Below, in pieces: positions 43,958 to 56,924 of a stretch of DNA of 64,000 nt. The stretch is taken from assembly GCF_004193775.1 (NCBI RefSeq), contig NC_041019.1, forward strand, positions 31,480,034-31,544,033. Direction: 5' to 3'. Numbering within the stretch: the first letter of the stretch is position 1; the number at the start of each line of letters is the position of its first letter. The notes under the pieces were generated by a model that was given only the letters and a program-made list of their open reading frames with translations, had not been told where the DNA came from and did not search any database. This stretch comes from Glycine soja (Eukaryota > Streptophyta > Magnoliopsida > Fabales > Fabaceae). The position numbers and the translations under genes are program-made.

Positions 43958-45285
43958 TAGGTAGCAAGATACTTGGGATATGCATCTATATTGCAAAAAT
44001 ACAACACAAAAATATACATATGTTTAGATAGCAAAATACCTCATGAAAAAAAAAACAACAGAAAAGTAAAATATTGTCTAGCTGAAAAGCCAACATGATT
44101 TTGAGAAGAGATAACTTCCAGCTTTTCTTTGAAAAAAAATTCACTGATCATAGCTAGTTTTTGAAAAAAAAAATGGTGTACACATTTGAAGGGTAAATGC
44201 TGTGAAAGTTTTTCCGAACACCCAAGATAGACTCGGATGAATGCACAAATTGATAAAAGAACATATTTTGGAAACACTGGGTTGACTAAAATAGAGAAAA
44301 TGAATTATGAGCCCTAGCATCACATGACCAAAAAATTTTCGACACTTGAGTGTCCGCATAGGTGCATGCATGACTAGTTTTGCATAAAGTTTCCAAATCA
44401 TCATTGTTGCATTTGTGTCATGGAAATAATGTGGGACATCCCCTTTTATCCTTGAACTAAACCAAACCCTGACATATATCATGTCCAGCCGTGCTACAAG
44501 CCTTGAGCCAAAATCCCAACTTACCATAAACCTTGACCCAGGGTGAGAATATCAATCCTTTCCCTCGGAAGAAAACACAAAAAGAAGAAAATTCCCAATC
44601 AGAGAGTGGGAGAAAGCAAAAAAAAATCCCCAATAAAAGAGGGAGAGAAAGCAGAAAAAAAAGAAAGAAGAAGAAAGAAAATCCCCGATCAAAGATCAGA
44701 AGAAAATAGAAGATACATGTAGAAAGGTCTTTGGACCAGACAATATCTGAACAATACAGAATTGTCACCAAGTAAACGAAAAAAGAAAGGAAACCACGAC
44801 CCAAAGTGGCCCTCTCCCTTTGATTGCCAACCAAAATCCTGTGCGTCGGTGACTTGTTCACCTCACACTAAAACAAAAACAGAAAAGGAAAAGGCCAAAA
44901 ACACTCAAAGCCAAATTTCCCACCGAGAAAACAAACCATTCCCAAGAAAAGTCCTATTGATCCATGATCACGCATGTAATCTTTGATTTGATAGGAAATA
45001 ATTTGCAAAATCAAGTCATGGCATATCTATGGTTCAGAATTAGGATGAAACACTTACCCATGTGAGATTGATACACTTTGAGTGATTTGCTTCTATTTTT
45101 GTTGAACCCAATGTTTCCTCTAAATGCTCATTTAGAAGCGAAATGCTAACATCCAAAATCTCATTTATGGTTATGAGAAGATTTCATCAGTAGACTCTCC
45201 TTCCCCGGTAGACACATTGTTTTTCATCCAAAAAATATGTTGCTCTGATCAGTTGGAAATTTTGTCTCTTTACTAAAGTATGTTG
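43958..45285 (+). other. Inverted copy of the retroelement 3' module
   Basis: Reverse complement of 26720-28240 and 47400-48780, including the GGTAGCAA(A/G)ATAC repeats and TTCCAACTGATCAGAGCAAC-type words. It lies in the orientation opposite to B and C and joins LTR sequence at about 45285. Non-coding. Confidence 0.65.
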
Positions 45286-46502
45286 ATTTTTTTGATTATT
45301 TTATTCAAAGATATTTTGATTATTTTATTATTATTTTTCAAGATATTTTGATTATTTTAGTATTATTTTGCCTTTTTTTATTTAACCGAGGTTACAGTGT
45401 GAACGATTGGTTAGATTTGGTTTTAGTAGTGATTAAACGAGATTACAACACAAATGATCGGTTGAAATTCATTTTATCATTTATTAGGTGAGAAGACGAC
45501 TTAAATAAACGATTAAAAGCTCGTTATAGCGGAAGAAAAGAAAATTGAAAGTAAGCGAAATTAAAGTGAAAGTACACAAAATAAGTAGGGACCACTAAGG
45601 GTGCATAGAATGAATTGAAAGATTCGATTTCGGGAACTTACAAGTTGAAGACTGAAGAACGACGAAGAACGGTGAAGAATGATGAAGAATTTCCACAGAA
45701 TTGCTTACGGAAGCACTTCGACTCGATTTTTCTTCACGAAAACGTGCTTTTTTTGCCCAAAATAGTCAAAATGCATAGCTTAGGGGTCATGAATATTTTG
45801 AACACAGCCCCCTCCCCTATTTATAGGGAAAAAGGGAGGTGCTTGCCGCCCATAGGCTTCTTGAGGAAGATTTCTAAGCGCACCCCAATTACTAAGTTCA
45901 CCCCCTTTTCGTACTTTACGGAAAAGTTATGGAAGCCTTACGGATGTGTTTCGGATTTGATTTTCATCTTTTTTTTTTCTTCCCTTTCACAAATGTTAAG
46001 TGAAATATGCTTACCCAAGGTTTTTAGAAATTTTACGGAAGCATTACGAAAGCCACGGAAGCCCTGGAAACCATTTTTCAAAAACGTGGAGGAGCTTCCC
46101 GCCCAGTTGCTTCCTCCTTAAGCAACCCAACTTCCAAATAGGGCCTAGATTTGAATTTCTATTTAGACCCCTATCTTGATAACTTCACCCCCCCCCATTT
46201 TGGTGTTTTTGGCTGTTTTCTTTCTAAAATCTCACAAAACTTTACGGATTCCACCGCAATGATCGTAAGCCTTCTGAAGCAATCAAAAATGGTCCTCGGA
46301 TGAAATTAGAGTGTAATAGTTTATCTACACACAACCCACTTTGCTAAATACACTCCCGTTTTCGTATTTTTGATCGGTTTCTTCCTGAAACATCTTGGAA
46401 CTTTATGGATTCCACAACGATGGGTGTTACACATTTTGACGTGGTCAAATGAAGGTCGCATGGTGACAAACAATGGTCCCCGGATGAAATTAGGGTATGA
46501 TA
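45286..46502 (-). repeat. 3' LTR of element C (diverged, truncated)
   Basis: Starts TATCATACCC at 46502 (minus), a G-to-A change in the usual TG end, next to a polypurine tract (46503-46515). TATA box at 45818-45825. A second LTR-start-like sequence at about 46312 shows a partial duplication of the first 190 bp. The U5 end is not seen: sequence changes to the inverted module at 45285. Confidence 0.7.
45818..45825 (-). promoter_or_regulatory. LTR TATA box (element C)
   Basis: TATAAATA on the minus strand within CCCTATAAATAGGGGAGG, the same position as in the other LTRs. Confidence 0.6.
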
Positions 46503-47300
46503 GTTGCCCCTCTTTGCTTATCTTTTATTGGAGATAAAAGGGAAGTAAAGATAAGACACTAATTTCGTTCGAGCTGAATCTTTACCTGACCGACCACTAG
46601 CGCAAATCCAAGTAGTAAAACCTGTGAAGGCATGAAGATATTGAAATTCCTTTTTTTTATAAAAAAAACGTACAAACAAAGGACGTCGAGTCCTACAAAG
46701 CACAGAGGAAAAGGATATTGAAGTTTTTGAGGTGAAGACATTGTCGTCTTCAAAATGTGTGCGGATTACCGTATTGGGCGTCTCCGCATGCTACCTGACT
46801 TCTCAAAGGTCGGGGTAGCAGAACTGTGTGTGTATGGATAACCACTTGGGGTATTTCCGCCTGCCACCTGACTTCATGGGTTAAGATTAATAGAAATGCG
46901 TTTGTACGGATAACCACTTGGGATATTTCTGCCAACCACCTGACTTCACGGGTCGAGATTAACAGAAGTTGGTTTGTACGGATAACAACTTGGGTATCTC
47001 CGCATGTCATCGGACTCGCCGTCTCTGGATGACAAAGGTGCAGAAGAAGATGTTAGTCTCTGCGTGTCAACGGGCTCGCTTGCCCCTGGTTGACAAACGA
47101 TGCAGATGACGATGTTAGTCTCTGCGTGTCAACGACTCGTTTGCCTCTGGTTGACAAAAGGTGCGAATGACCATAAGGTATCTCCGCCTGCCACCTGACT
47201 TCTTGGGTCAGGATTAACAGAAATCGTTTTGTACGGATAACCACTTGAGTATCTCCGCCTGCCACCTGACTTCTCGGGTCAGGATAGTGAAAGTTGGGGC
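46503..47300 (-). repeat. 72-bp and 62-bp tandem repeats in the 3' region of element C
   Basis: CCACCTGACTTC recurs at 46864, 46936, 47191 and 47262 (steps of 71-72 bp), with GTACGGATAACCACTTG between. Two copies of a ~62-bp unit with TCTCTGCGTGTCAACG lie at about 47048-47165. 46503-46750 is non-coding 3' region. These repeats take the place of the 123-bp repeats of B. Confidence 0.75.
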
Positions 47301-48741
47301 AGTCGAAAAAAGCGAGGTTTTTGCTCCTACGTATCCTCAATTTGTGATGAGGAACTCAGACCTATATAGTTCTTGATTTTGTGAGACTAAAATAGTCTCG
47401 GTGTTTTTTCACTAAAATGCGAACATGCTTTAGTAAAGAAACAAAACCTCCAATTGATTAGAGCAACATATGATTTTTTGATGAAAAACAATGTGTCTAT
47501 TGGGAAAGGAGAGTATGCTGAAGAAATTTTCTCATAACCATAAATGATATTTTGGATGTTAGCGTTTTGTTTCCAAATGACCATTTAGAGGAAACACTGG
47601 GTCCAACAAAATAGAAGAAAATCACTCGAAGTGTATCAATCTCACACAGGTAAGTGTTTTATCCTAATTCCGAACCATAGATATGTCATGACTTGATTTT
47701 GCAAGTCATTTCCTATCAAATCAAAGATTACATGCGTGATCATGGATCAATAGGACTTCTTCTTGGGAATGGGGTTTTTTTGTTGGGAAATTTGGCTTTG
47801 AGTGTTTTTTGGCCTTTTCCTTTTATGTTTTTGTTTAGTGTGAGGCGAACAAGTCACCGACGCACAAGATTTTGGTTGGCAATCAAAGGGAGAAGACCAC
47901 TTTAGGTCGTGATTTCCTTTCTTTTCTTGTTTACTTGGTGACAATTTTGTATTGTTCAGATATTGTCTGGTCCAAAGACCTTTCTGTATAATTTGTTTTC
48001 TTTTGATCTTTGATCGAGAATTTTTCTTTCTTTTTTGCTTTCTTCCAATCTTTGATTAGGAATTTTCTTCTTTTGCTTTCTTCCGATCTTTGATTGGGAA
48101 TTTTCTTCTTTTGCTTTCTTCCGAGGGCAAGGATGGACATTCTCACCCTGGGTCAAGGTTTATGGTGAGTTGGGATTTTGGCTCAAGGCTTTTAGAACGG
48201 ATGGACATGATATACGTTAGGGCGTTGGTTTGGCCAACGGTTCAGGGATAAAGGAATGTCTCACATTATTTGCATGACACACATGCAACAATGATGATTT
48301 GGAAATTTTATGCAAAACTGGTCATGCATGCACCCATGTGGACACTCAAGCATCGAGCTTTTATGGTCATGTGACACTAGGTCTCAGGATTCATTTTCCC
48401 TATTTAAGTCAACCTAGTGTTTCCAAAACATGTTCTTTTATCAATTCTTGCATTCATCCGAGTCCATTTTGGGTGTTCGGGAAAATTTTCACAGCATTCA
48501 CCCTTCAGGTGTATACACATTTTTCAAAAAAACCCTTTGTTTTGATCGGTGAATCTTTTTTCAAAGAAAAGCTGGAAGTTATTTCTTTTCAAAAGCGTGT
48601 TGGCTTTTCAGCCAAAAGATATATTTTTTGTTCTTGTTTGCTGTTTTTTTTTTCATGAGGTATTTTGCTACCTAAACATATGTATATTTTTGTGAGGTAT
48701 TTTTGCTATATACATGTGTATCCAAGGTATCTTGCTACCTA

Positions 48742-48811
<70 letters not shown>

Positions 48812-48949
48812 GAGGTATGGCTACCTTCAGAGCTTGTTCTTGTTTTATTTAAATTCCTAGGATCATGAGCAACTAGGTGTGTCCTACTATGACTTGATAA
48901 ACAAAGGTGATCAAATAACAAGCAAAGATTTAAAAGGTACTAGGTTGCC
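47301..48949 (-). other. Element C 3' module
   Basis: Homologous to 26591-28374. Contains the hairpin segment at 47298-47335, pyrimidine-rich runs, GGTAT(C/T)TTGCTACCTAAAC repeats and a long (TA)n at 48745-48808. No coding region is supported. Confidence 0.55.
48745..48808. repeat. (TA)n microsatellite
   Basis: About 32 TA units at the place where B has shorter ATATAT runs (28140-28230). Confidence 0.9.
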
Positions 48950-49764
48950 TCCTAGTAGCGCTTCTTTAACGTCTTGAGTTGGACGAGTGATGTCTTGTCG
49001 GTCACGAATCTAGTACTTTTGCTTACCTTTGGCTTTGGACTTGGTCGCCTGCTGGTCAAGCACGGGTCGTAGGCAATGCTCCAACTTTTGTAGATGAGCT
49101 GAGGGGCTCTGGAGGTGGCGGCAGTGTGTCTGTTGCCCGCTGTCGGCCATCCCCTGGCTGCTGTGGTGTCTCACCCTGCGCCTGCCTGGGACGTAATACT
49201 TCCTAATGAAAGCTCAATTAGTAGAAGGCCTGATGACCTTGCTAGGGGCGACAGGCACTCCGTAGAACTGACAGAGGCTCTTAATCAGAGTTGGAAACCC
49301 TAGGACCCTGTTGGACTTCTCCGGGCCCACTGAGTGTCTTATAGGCGCGATCCCTGCAAATAGTAGATGACATCAGAAATCGGTTAAGCCATGTCCATAC
49401 TTACCTATGTCACGATGGCATGACCTTGCTGGGGGGATGGGCACCCGGTAGGACTGACAGAGGCCCATAACCAGAGCTGGAAACCCCAGGGCCCTGTTGG
49501 ACTTCTCTGGGTCCACTAGGTGTCTTGTGGGTGCGATCCATGCAAATAGTGGATGGCATCAGAAATCAATTGAGCCACGTGCATACTTACCTATGTCATG
49601 ACGGCATAGACCAACTGACACTTCGACAGGGGGAGATCGGAGTTGTGGTGGTGTGCATGATCCACACTCGTGTCCTTGCAGCGGTTGGGTGAAATCTTGC
49701 CCCAGTATGCATAGTAGCTGTGCGATAGCCTCCCTCTCTGGTTGTACTTGCATCGTTGGTCACC
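48950..49764 (-). pseudogene. Transposon-protein-like exon block of element C
   Basis: Counterpart of 28375-29539. The exon near 49080-49250 is degraded by substitutions. Two 183-bp-type units follow (donor-like GTAAGTAT at 49399-49404 and 49585-49590; acceptor-like TTTGCAG at 49354, but TTTGCAT at 49541, so one acceptor is lost). One unit fewer than in B. Confidence 0.5.
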
Positions 49765-52713
49765 CTCCTCTGAAGGCGCAGATGTGGAGCCCTCTGAAGG
49801 CGAGGACGTGCAACCCTCTGAAGGCCAGGGCGTGCAGCCCTCTAAAGGCAAGGACGTGCATCCCTCTGAAGGCGAGGACGTGCAGTCCTCTGAAGGCAAG
49901 GACGTGCAGTCCTCTGAAGGCGAGGGCGTGTAGCCCTTTGAAGGCGAGGACTTGTAGTCCTCTAAAGGCGAGAGCGTCTAGCCCTCTGAAGGCGAGGATG
50001 TGTAGTCCTCTAAAGGCGAAGGCGTGTAGCCCTCTGAAGGCGACGACGTGAAGTCCTCTGAAGGTGAGGACGTGTAGTCCTCTTAAGGCAAGGACGTGTA
50101 GTACTCTGAAGGCGTGGGCGTGCAGCCCTCTGAAGGCGAGGACGTGTAGTCCCCTGAAGGAGACGGGGTGCAGCCCTCTGAAGGCAAGGACGTGTAGTCC
50201 TCCAAAGTTGAGGGCGTGCAGCCCTCTGAAGGCGAGGACGTGTAGTCCTCTGAAGGTGAGGGCATGTAGCCCTCAAAAGGTGAGGGCATGCAGCCCTCTG
50301 AAGGCGAGGACGTGTAGTCCTCTGAAGGCGAGGACGTGTAGTCCTCTGAAGGCGAGGACGTGTAGTCCTATAAAGGTGAGGACATGTAGTCCTTTGAAGG
50401 TAAGGACGTGTAGTCCTCTGAAGAGGAGGACGTGTAGTCCTCTAAAGAGGAGGACGTGTAGTCCTCTAAAGGCGAAGGCTTGTAGCCCTCTGAAGGCGAG
50501 GATGTGTAGTCCTCAGAAGGCGAGGGCGAGTAGCCCTCTGAAGGTGAGGACGTGTAGTCCTCTGAAGGTGAGGACGTGTAGTCCTTTGAAGGCGAGGACA
50601 TGGAGTACTCTGAAGGTGAAGGCGTCCAGCCCTCTGAAGACGAGGACGTGTAGTCCTCTGAAGGCGAGGATGTGTCGTCCTCTGAAGGTGCGGGCATGTA
50701 GCCCTCAGAAGGTGAGGTCGTGCAGCCCTTTGAAGGCGAGGAGGTGTAGTCATCTGAAGGTGAGGACATGTAGTCCTCTACAGGTAAGGACATGTAGTCC
50801 TCAGAAGGTAAGGACGTGTAGTCCTTTGAAGGGGAGGACGTGTAGTCCTCTGAAGGGGAGGACGTGTAGTCCTATGAAGGAGAGGGCATGCAGCCCTCAG
50901 AAGAGAGGGCGTGCAGCCCTCTGACGGCGAGGACATGTAGTCCTCGGAAAGTGAGGACGTGTAGTCCTCTAAAGGTGAGGACATGTAGTCCTTTGAAGGG
51001 GAGGACGTGTAGTCCTCTGAAGGGGAGTACGTGTAGTCCTCTAAAGGCGAGGGCGTGTAGCCCTCTAAAGGCGAGGACGTGTAGTTCTTTGAAGGGGAGG
51101 ACGTGTAGTCCTCTAGGAGCGACGACGTGTAGTCCTCGGAAGGCGAGGGCATGTAGCCCTCTGAAGGCAAGCACGTGAAGTCTTCTGAAGGCGAGGACGT
51201 GTAGTCCTCTAAAGGAGAGGACGTGTAGTACTCTGAAGGGGAGGGCACGCAGCCTTCTAAAGGTGAGGGTGTGCAGCCCTCTGATGGCGAGGACGTGTAG
51301 TCCTTTGAAGGTGAGGGCATGTAGCCCTCAGAAGGTGAGGGCGTGCAGCCCTCTGAAGGCGAGGACGTGTAGTCCTCTGAAGGTGAAGGCATGCAGCCCT
51401 TTGAAGGCGAGGACGTGTAGTCCTCTGAAGGGGAGGACGTGTAGTCCTCTGAAGGGGAGGACGTGTAGTCCTCTAAAGGCGAGGGCGTCTAGCCCTCTAT
51501 AGGCGAGAATGTGTAGTCCTCTAAAGACGAGGGCGTGTATCCCTCTGAAGGCGACAAAGTGAAGTCCTCTGAAGGTGAGGATGTGTAGTCCTCTGAAGGC
51601 AAGGACGTGTAGTACTCTGAAGGCGTGGGCGTGCAGCCCTCTGAAGGCGAGGACGTGTAGTCTTCTGAAGGCGAGGACGTGTAGTCCTATGAAGGAGAGG
51701 GCATGCAGCCCTCAGAAGGGGAGGGCATCGAGCGCTCTGAAGGCGAGGACATGAAGTCCTCGGAAGGTGAGGATGTGTAGTCCTCTAAAGGTGAGGACAT
51801 GTAGTCCTTTGAAGGGGAGGACGTGTGGTCCTATGAAGGAGAGGGCATGCAGCCCTCAGAAGGGGAGGGCATCGAGCGCTCTGAAGGCGAGGACATGAAG
51901 TCCTCGGAAGGTGAGGATGTGTAGTCCTCTAAAGGTGAGGACATGTAGTCCTTTGAAGGGGAGGACGTGTGGTCCTATGAAGGAGAGGGCATGCAGCCCT
52001 GAGAAGGGGAGGGCGTGCAGCCCTCTGAAGGCGAGGACGTGTAGTCCTTTGAAGGTGAGGACGTGTAGTCCTTTGAAGTTGAGGACATGGAGTACTCTGA
52101 AGGCGAGGGCGTGCAGCCCTCTGAAGGCGAGGACGTGTAGTCCTCTGAAGGCGAGGATGTGTAGTCCTCTGAAGGAGAGTGCATGTAGCCCAAACAAGGT
52201 GAGGTCGTGTAGCCCTCTGAAGGCGAGGAGGTGTAGTCATCTGAAGGTGAGGACGTGTAGTCCTCTACAGGTAAGGACATGTAGTCCTCAGAAGATAAGG
52301 ACGTGTAGTCCTTTGAAGGGGAGGACGTGTAGTCCTCTTAAGGGGAAGACGTGTAGTCCTATGAAGGAGAGGGCATGCAGCCCTCAGAAGGGGAGGGCGT
52401 GCAGCCCTCTGACGGCGAGGACATGTAGTCCTCGGAAGGTGAGGACGTGTAGTCCTCTAAAGGTGAGGACATGTAGTCCTCTGAAGGGGAGGACGTGTAG
52501 TCCTCTAAAGGGGAGGACGTGTAGTCCTCTAAAGGCGAGGGCGTGTAGCCCTCTAAAGGCGAGGACGTGTAGTCCTCTGAAGGGGAGGACGTGTAGTCCT
52601 CTAGGAGCGACGACGTGTAGTCCTCGGAAGGCAAGGGCATGTAGCCCTCTGAAGGCGAGGACGTGAAGTCTTCTAAAGGCGAGGACTAGTAGTCCTCTAA
52701 AGGAGAGGACGTG

Positions 52714-53150
52714 TAGTACTCTGAAGTGGAGGGCATGCAGCGTCCTGAAGGTGAGGGCGTGCAGCCATCTGAAGGCGAGGACGTGTAGTCCTCTGAAGGG
52801 GAGGACGTGTAGTCCTCGGAAGGGGAGGACGTGTAGTCCTCTAAAGGAGAGGACGTGTAGTACTCTGAAGTGGAGGGCATGCAGCGTCCTGAAGGTGAGG
52901 GCGTGCAGCAATCTGAAGGCGAGGACGTGTAGTCCTCTGAAGGGGAGGACGTGTAGTCCTCGGAAGGGGAGGACGTGTAGTCCTCTAAAGGAGAGGTCGT
53001 GTAGTACTCTGAAGTGGAGGGCATGCAGCGTCCTGAAGGTGAGGGCGTGCAGCCATCTGAAGGCGAGGACGTGTAGTCCTCTGAAGGGGAGGACGTGTAG
53101 TCCTCGGAAGGGGAGGACGTGTAGTCCTCTAAAGGCGATGGTGTCTAGCC
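52714..53150 (-). repeat. 144-bp higher-order unit, three copies
   Basis: CTGAAGTGGAGGGCATGCAG occurs at 52721, 52865 and 53009, an exact step of 144 bp or six 24-bp units, with almost identical sequence between. Confidence 0.9.
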
Positions 53151-56100
53151 CTCTGAAGGCGAGAATGTGTAGTCCTCTGAAGGGGAGGACGTGTAGTCCT
53201 CTAGGAGCGACGACGTGTAGTCCTCGGAAGGCGAGGGCATGTAGCCCTCTGAAGGCAAGCACGTGAAGTCTTCTGAAGGGGAGGACGTGTAGTCCTCAAA
53301 AGGAGAAGACGTGGAGTACTCTGAAGGGGAGGGCATGCAGCTTTCTGAAGGTGAGGGTGTGCAGCCCTCTGATGGCGAGGATGTGTAGTCCTTTGAAGGT
53401 GAGGGCATGTAACCCTCAGAAGGTGAGGGCGTGCAGCCCTCTGAAGGCGAGGACGTGTAGTCCTCTGAAGGTGAAGGCATGCAGCCCTCTGAAGGCGAGG
53501 ACGTGTAGTCCTCTGAAGGGGAGGACGTGTAGTCCTCGGAAGGGGAGGACGTGTAGTCCTGTAAAGGCGAGGGCGTCTAGCCCTCTAAAGGCGAGAATGT
53601 GTAGTCCTCTAAAGACGAGGGCGTGTATCCCTCTGAAGGCGACGAAGTGAAGTCCTCTGAAGGTGAGGACGTCTAGTCCTTTGAAGGCAAGGACGTGTAG
53701 TACTCTGAAGGCGTGGGCGTGCAGCATCTGAAGGCGAGGACGTGTAGTCCTCTGAAGGCGAGGACGTGTAGTCCTATGAAGGAGAGGGCATGCAGCCCTC
53801 AGAAGGGGAGGGCGTCGAGCCCTCTTAAGGCGAGGACATGAAGTCCTCGGAAGGTGAGGATGTGTAGTCCTCTAAAGGTGAGGACATGTAGTCCTCTGAA
53901 GGGGTGGACGTGTGGTCCTATGAAGGAAAGGCATGCAGCCCTGAGAAGGGGAGGGCGTGCAGCCCTCTGAAGGCGAGGATGTGTAGTCCTTTGAAGCTGA
54001 GGACGTGTAGTCCTCTAAAGGTGAGGACATGTAGTCCTCTGAAGGGGAGGACGTGTCGTCCTTGGAAGGGGAGGACGTGTAGTCCTCTAAAGGCGAGGGC
54101 GTCTAGCCCTCTAAAGGTGAGAATGTGTAGTCCTCTAAAGATGAGGGCGTGTATCCCTCTGAAGGTGACGACGTGAAGTCCTTTGAAGATGAGGACGTGT
54201 AGTACTCTGAAGGCAAGGACGTGTACTACTCTGAAGGCGTGGGCATGCAGCCCTCTGAAGGCGAGGACGTGTAGTCCTCTGAAGGAGACGGGGTGCAGCC
54301 CTCTGAAGGCAAGGATGTGTAGTCCTGCAAAGTTGAGGGCGTGCAGCCCTTTGAAGGCGAGGACGTGTAGTCCTCTGAAGGTGAGGGCATGTAGCCCTCA
54401 GAAGGTGAGGGCATGCAGCCCTTTGAAGGCGAGGACGTGTAGTCCTCTGAAGGCGAGGACGTGTAGTCCTATAAAGGTGAGGACATGTAGTCCTTTGAAG
54501 GTAAGGACGTGTAGTCCTCTGAAGGGGAGGACGTGTAGTCCTCTGAAGAGGAGGACGTGTAGTCCTCTAAAGGCGAGGGCTTGTAGCCCTCTGAAGGCGA
54601 GGATGTGTAGTCCTCAGAAGGTGAGGGCGAGTAGCCCTCTGAAGGCGAGGACGTGTAGTCCTCTGAAGGTGAGGACGTGTAGTCCTTTGTAGGCGAGGAC
54701 ATGGAGTACTCTGAAGGCGAGGGCGTGCAGCCCTCTGAAGGCGAGGACGTGTAGTCCTCTGAAGGCGAGGATGTGTAGTCCTCTGAAGGTTCGGGCATGT
54801 AGCCCTCAGAAGGTGAGGTCGTGCAGCCCTCTGAAGGCGAGGAGGTGTAGTCATCTGAAGGTGAGGACGTGTAGTCCTCTACAGGTAAGGACATGTAGTC
54901 CTCAGAAGATAACGAAGTGTAGTCCTTTTAAGGGGAGGAAGTGTAGTCCTTTTAAGGTGAGGAGGTGTAGTCATCTGAAGGTGAGGACGTGTAGTCCTCT
55001 ACAGGTAAGGACATGTAGTCCTCAGAAGATAAGGAAGTGTAGTCCTCTGAAGGGGAAGACGTGTAGCCCTCTGAATGGGAGGACGTATAGTCCTCTAAAG
55101 GCGAGGGCGTGTAGCCCTCTAAAGGCGAGGACGTGTAGTCTTCTGAAGGCGAGGACGTGTAGTCCTCTAAAGGAGAGGACGTGTAGTCCTCTAGGAGCGA
55201 CGACGTTTAGTCCTCGGAAGGCGAGGGCATGTAGCCCTCTGAAGGCGAGCACGTGAAGTCTTCTGAAGGCGAGGATGTGTAGTCCTCTAAAGGAGAGGAC
55301 GGGTAGTACTCTGAAGGGGAGTGCATGCAGGCTTCTGAAGGTGAGGGTTTGCAGCCCTCTGAAGGCGAGGACGTGTAGTCCTTTGAAGGTGAGGGCATGT
55401 AGCCCTCTGAAGGCGAGGACGTGTAGTCCTCTCAAGGTGAAGGCATGCAGCCCTCTGAAGGCGAGGACGTGTAGTCCTATGAAGGAGAGGGCATGCAGCC
55501 CTCAGATGGGAAGGGCATGCAGCCCTCTGAAGGCGAGGACATGTAGTCCTCGGAAGGTGAGGATGTGTAGTCCTCTAAAGGTGAGGACATGTAGTCCTCT
55601 GAAGGGGAGGACGTGTGGTCCTCTAAAGGTGAGGACATGTAGTCCTCTAAAGCTGAGGGCGTCTAGCCCTCTGAAGGTGAGAATGTGTAGTCCTCTACAG
55701 GTAAGGGCGTGTAACCCTCTGAAGGCGAGGACGTGTAGTCCTCTGAAGGTAAGGGCATGTAGCCCTAAGAAGGTGAGGGTGTGCAGCCCTTTGAAGGCGA
55801 GGACGTGTAGTCCTCTGAAGGCGAGGACGTGTAGTCCTCTAAAGGCGAGGACGTGTAGTCCTCTGAAGGTGAAGGCATGCAGCCCTCTGAAGGCGAGGAC
55901 GTGTAGTCCTATGAAGGAGAGGGCATGCAGCCCTCAGAAGGGCAGGGCATGCAGCCCTCTGAAGGCGAGGACATGTAGTCCTCGGAAGGTGAGGATGTGT
56001 AGTCCTCTAAAGGTGAGGACATGTAGTCCTCTGAAGGGGAGGACGTGTGGTCCTATGAAGGAGAGGGCATGCAGCCCTGAGTAGGGGAGGGTGTGCAGCA

Positions 56101-56924
56101 CTCTGAAGGCGAGGATGTGTAGTCCTTTGAAGGTGAGGACGTGTAGTCCTCTAAAGGTGAGGACATGTAGTCCTTTGAAGGGGAGGATGTGTAGTCCTGG
56201 GTAGGGGAGGACGTGTAGTCCTCTAAAGCCGAGGGCGTCTAGCCCTCTGAAGGCGAGAATGTGTAGTCCTCTAAAGGCGAGGGCGTCTAGCCTTCTAAAG
56301 GCAAGGACGTGTAGTACTCTGAAGGCGTGGGCATGCAGCTCTCTGAAGACGAGGACCTGTAGTCCTTTGAAGGAAAGGGGGTGCAGCCCTCTAAAGGCCA
56401 GTACGTGTAGTCCTCTGAAGGAGAGGGGGTGCAGCCCTTTGAAGGCGAGGACGAGTAGTCCTCTGAAGGTGAGGGCATGTAGCCCTAAGAAGGTGAGGGC
56501 GTGCAGCCCTTTGAAGGCGAGGACGTGTAGTCCTCTGAAGGCGAGGACGTGTAGTCCTCTAAAGGCGAGGACGTGTAGTCCTCTAAAGGTGAGGACATGT
56601 AGTCCTTGGAAGCTAAGGACGTGTAGTCCTCTAAAGGGGAGGACGTGTAGTCCTCTGAAGGGGAGGACGTGTAGTCCTCTGAAGTGGAGGACGTGTAGTC
56701 CTCTAAAGGCGAGGGCCTGTAGCCCTCTAAAGGCGAGGACGTGTAGTCCTCTAAAGTTGAGGGCGTGTAGCCCTTTAAAGGCGAGGACGTGTAGTCCTCT
56801 AAAGGCGATGGCTTGTAGCCATCTGAAGGCGTGGATGTGTAGTCCCCAGAAGGTGAGGGTGTGTAGCCCTCTGAAGGCGAGGGCATGCAGCCCTCTGAAG
56901 GCGAGGACGTGTAGTCCTCTGAAG

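Noticed and set aside
48739..48921. 60-codon frame with alternating Tyr-Ile
   Set aside because: Translation of a (TA)n microsatellite.
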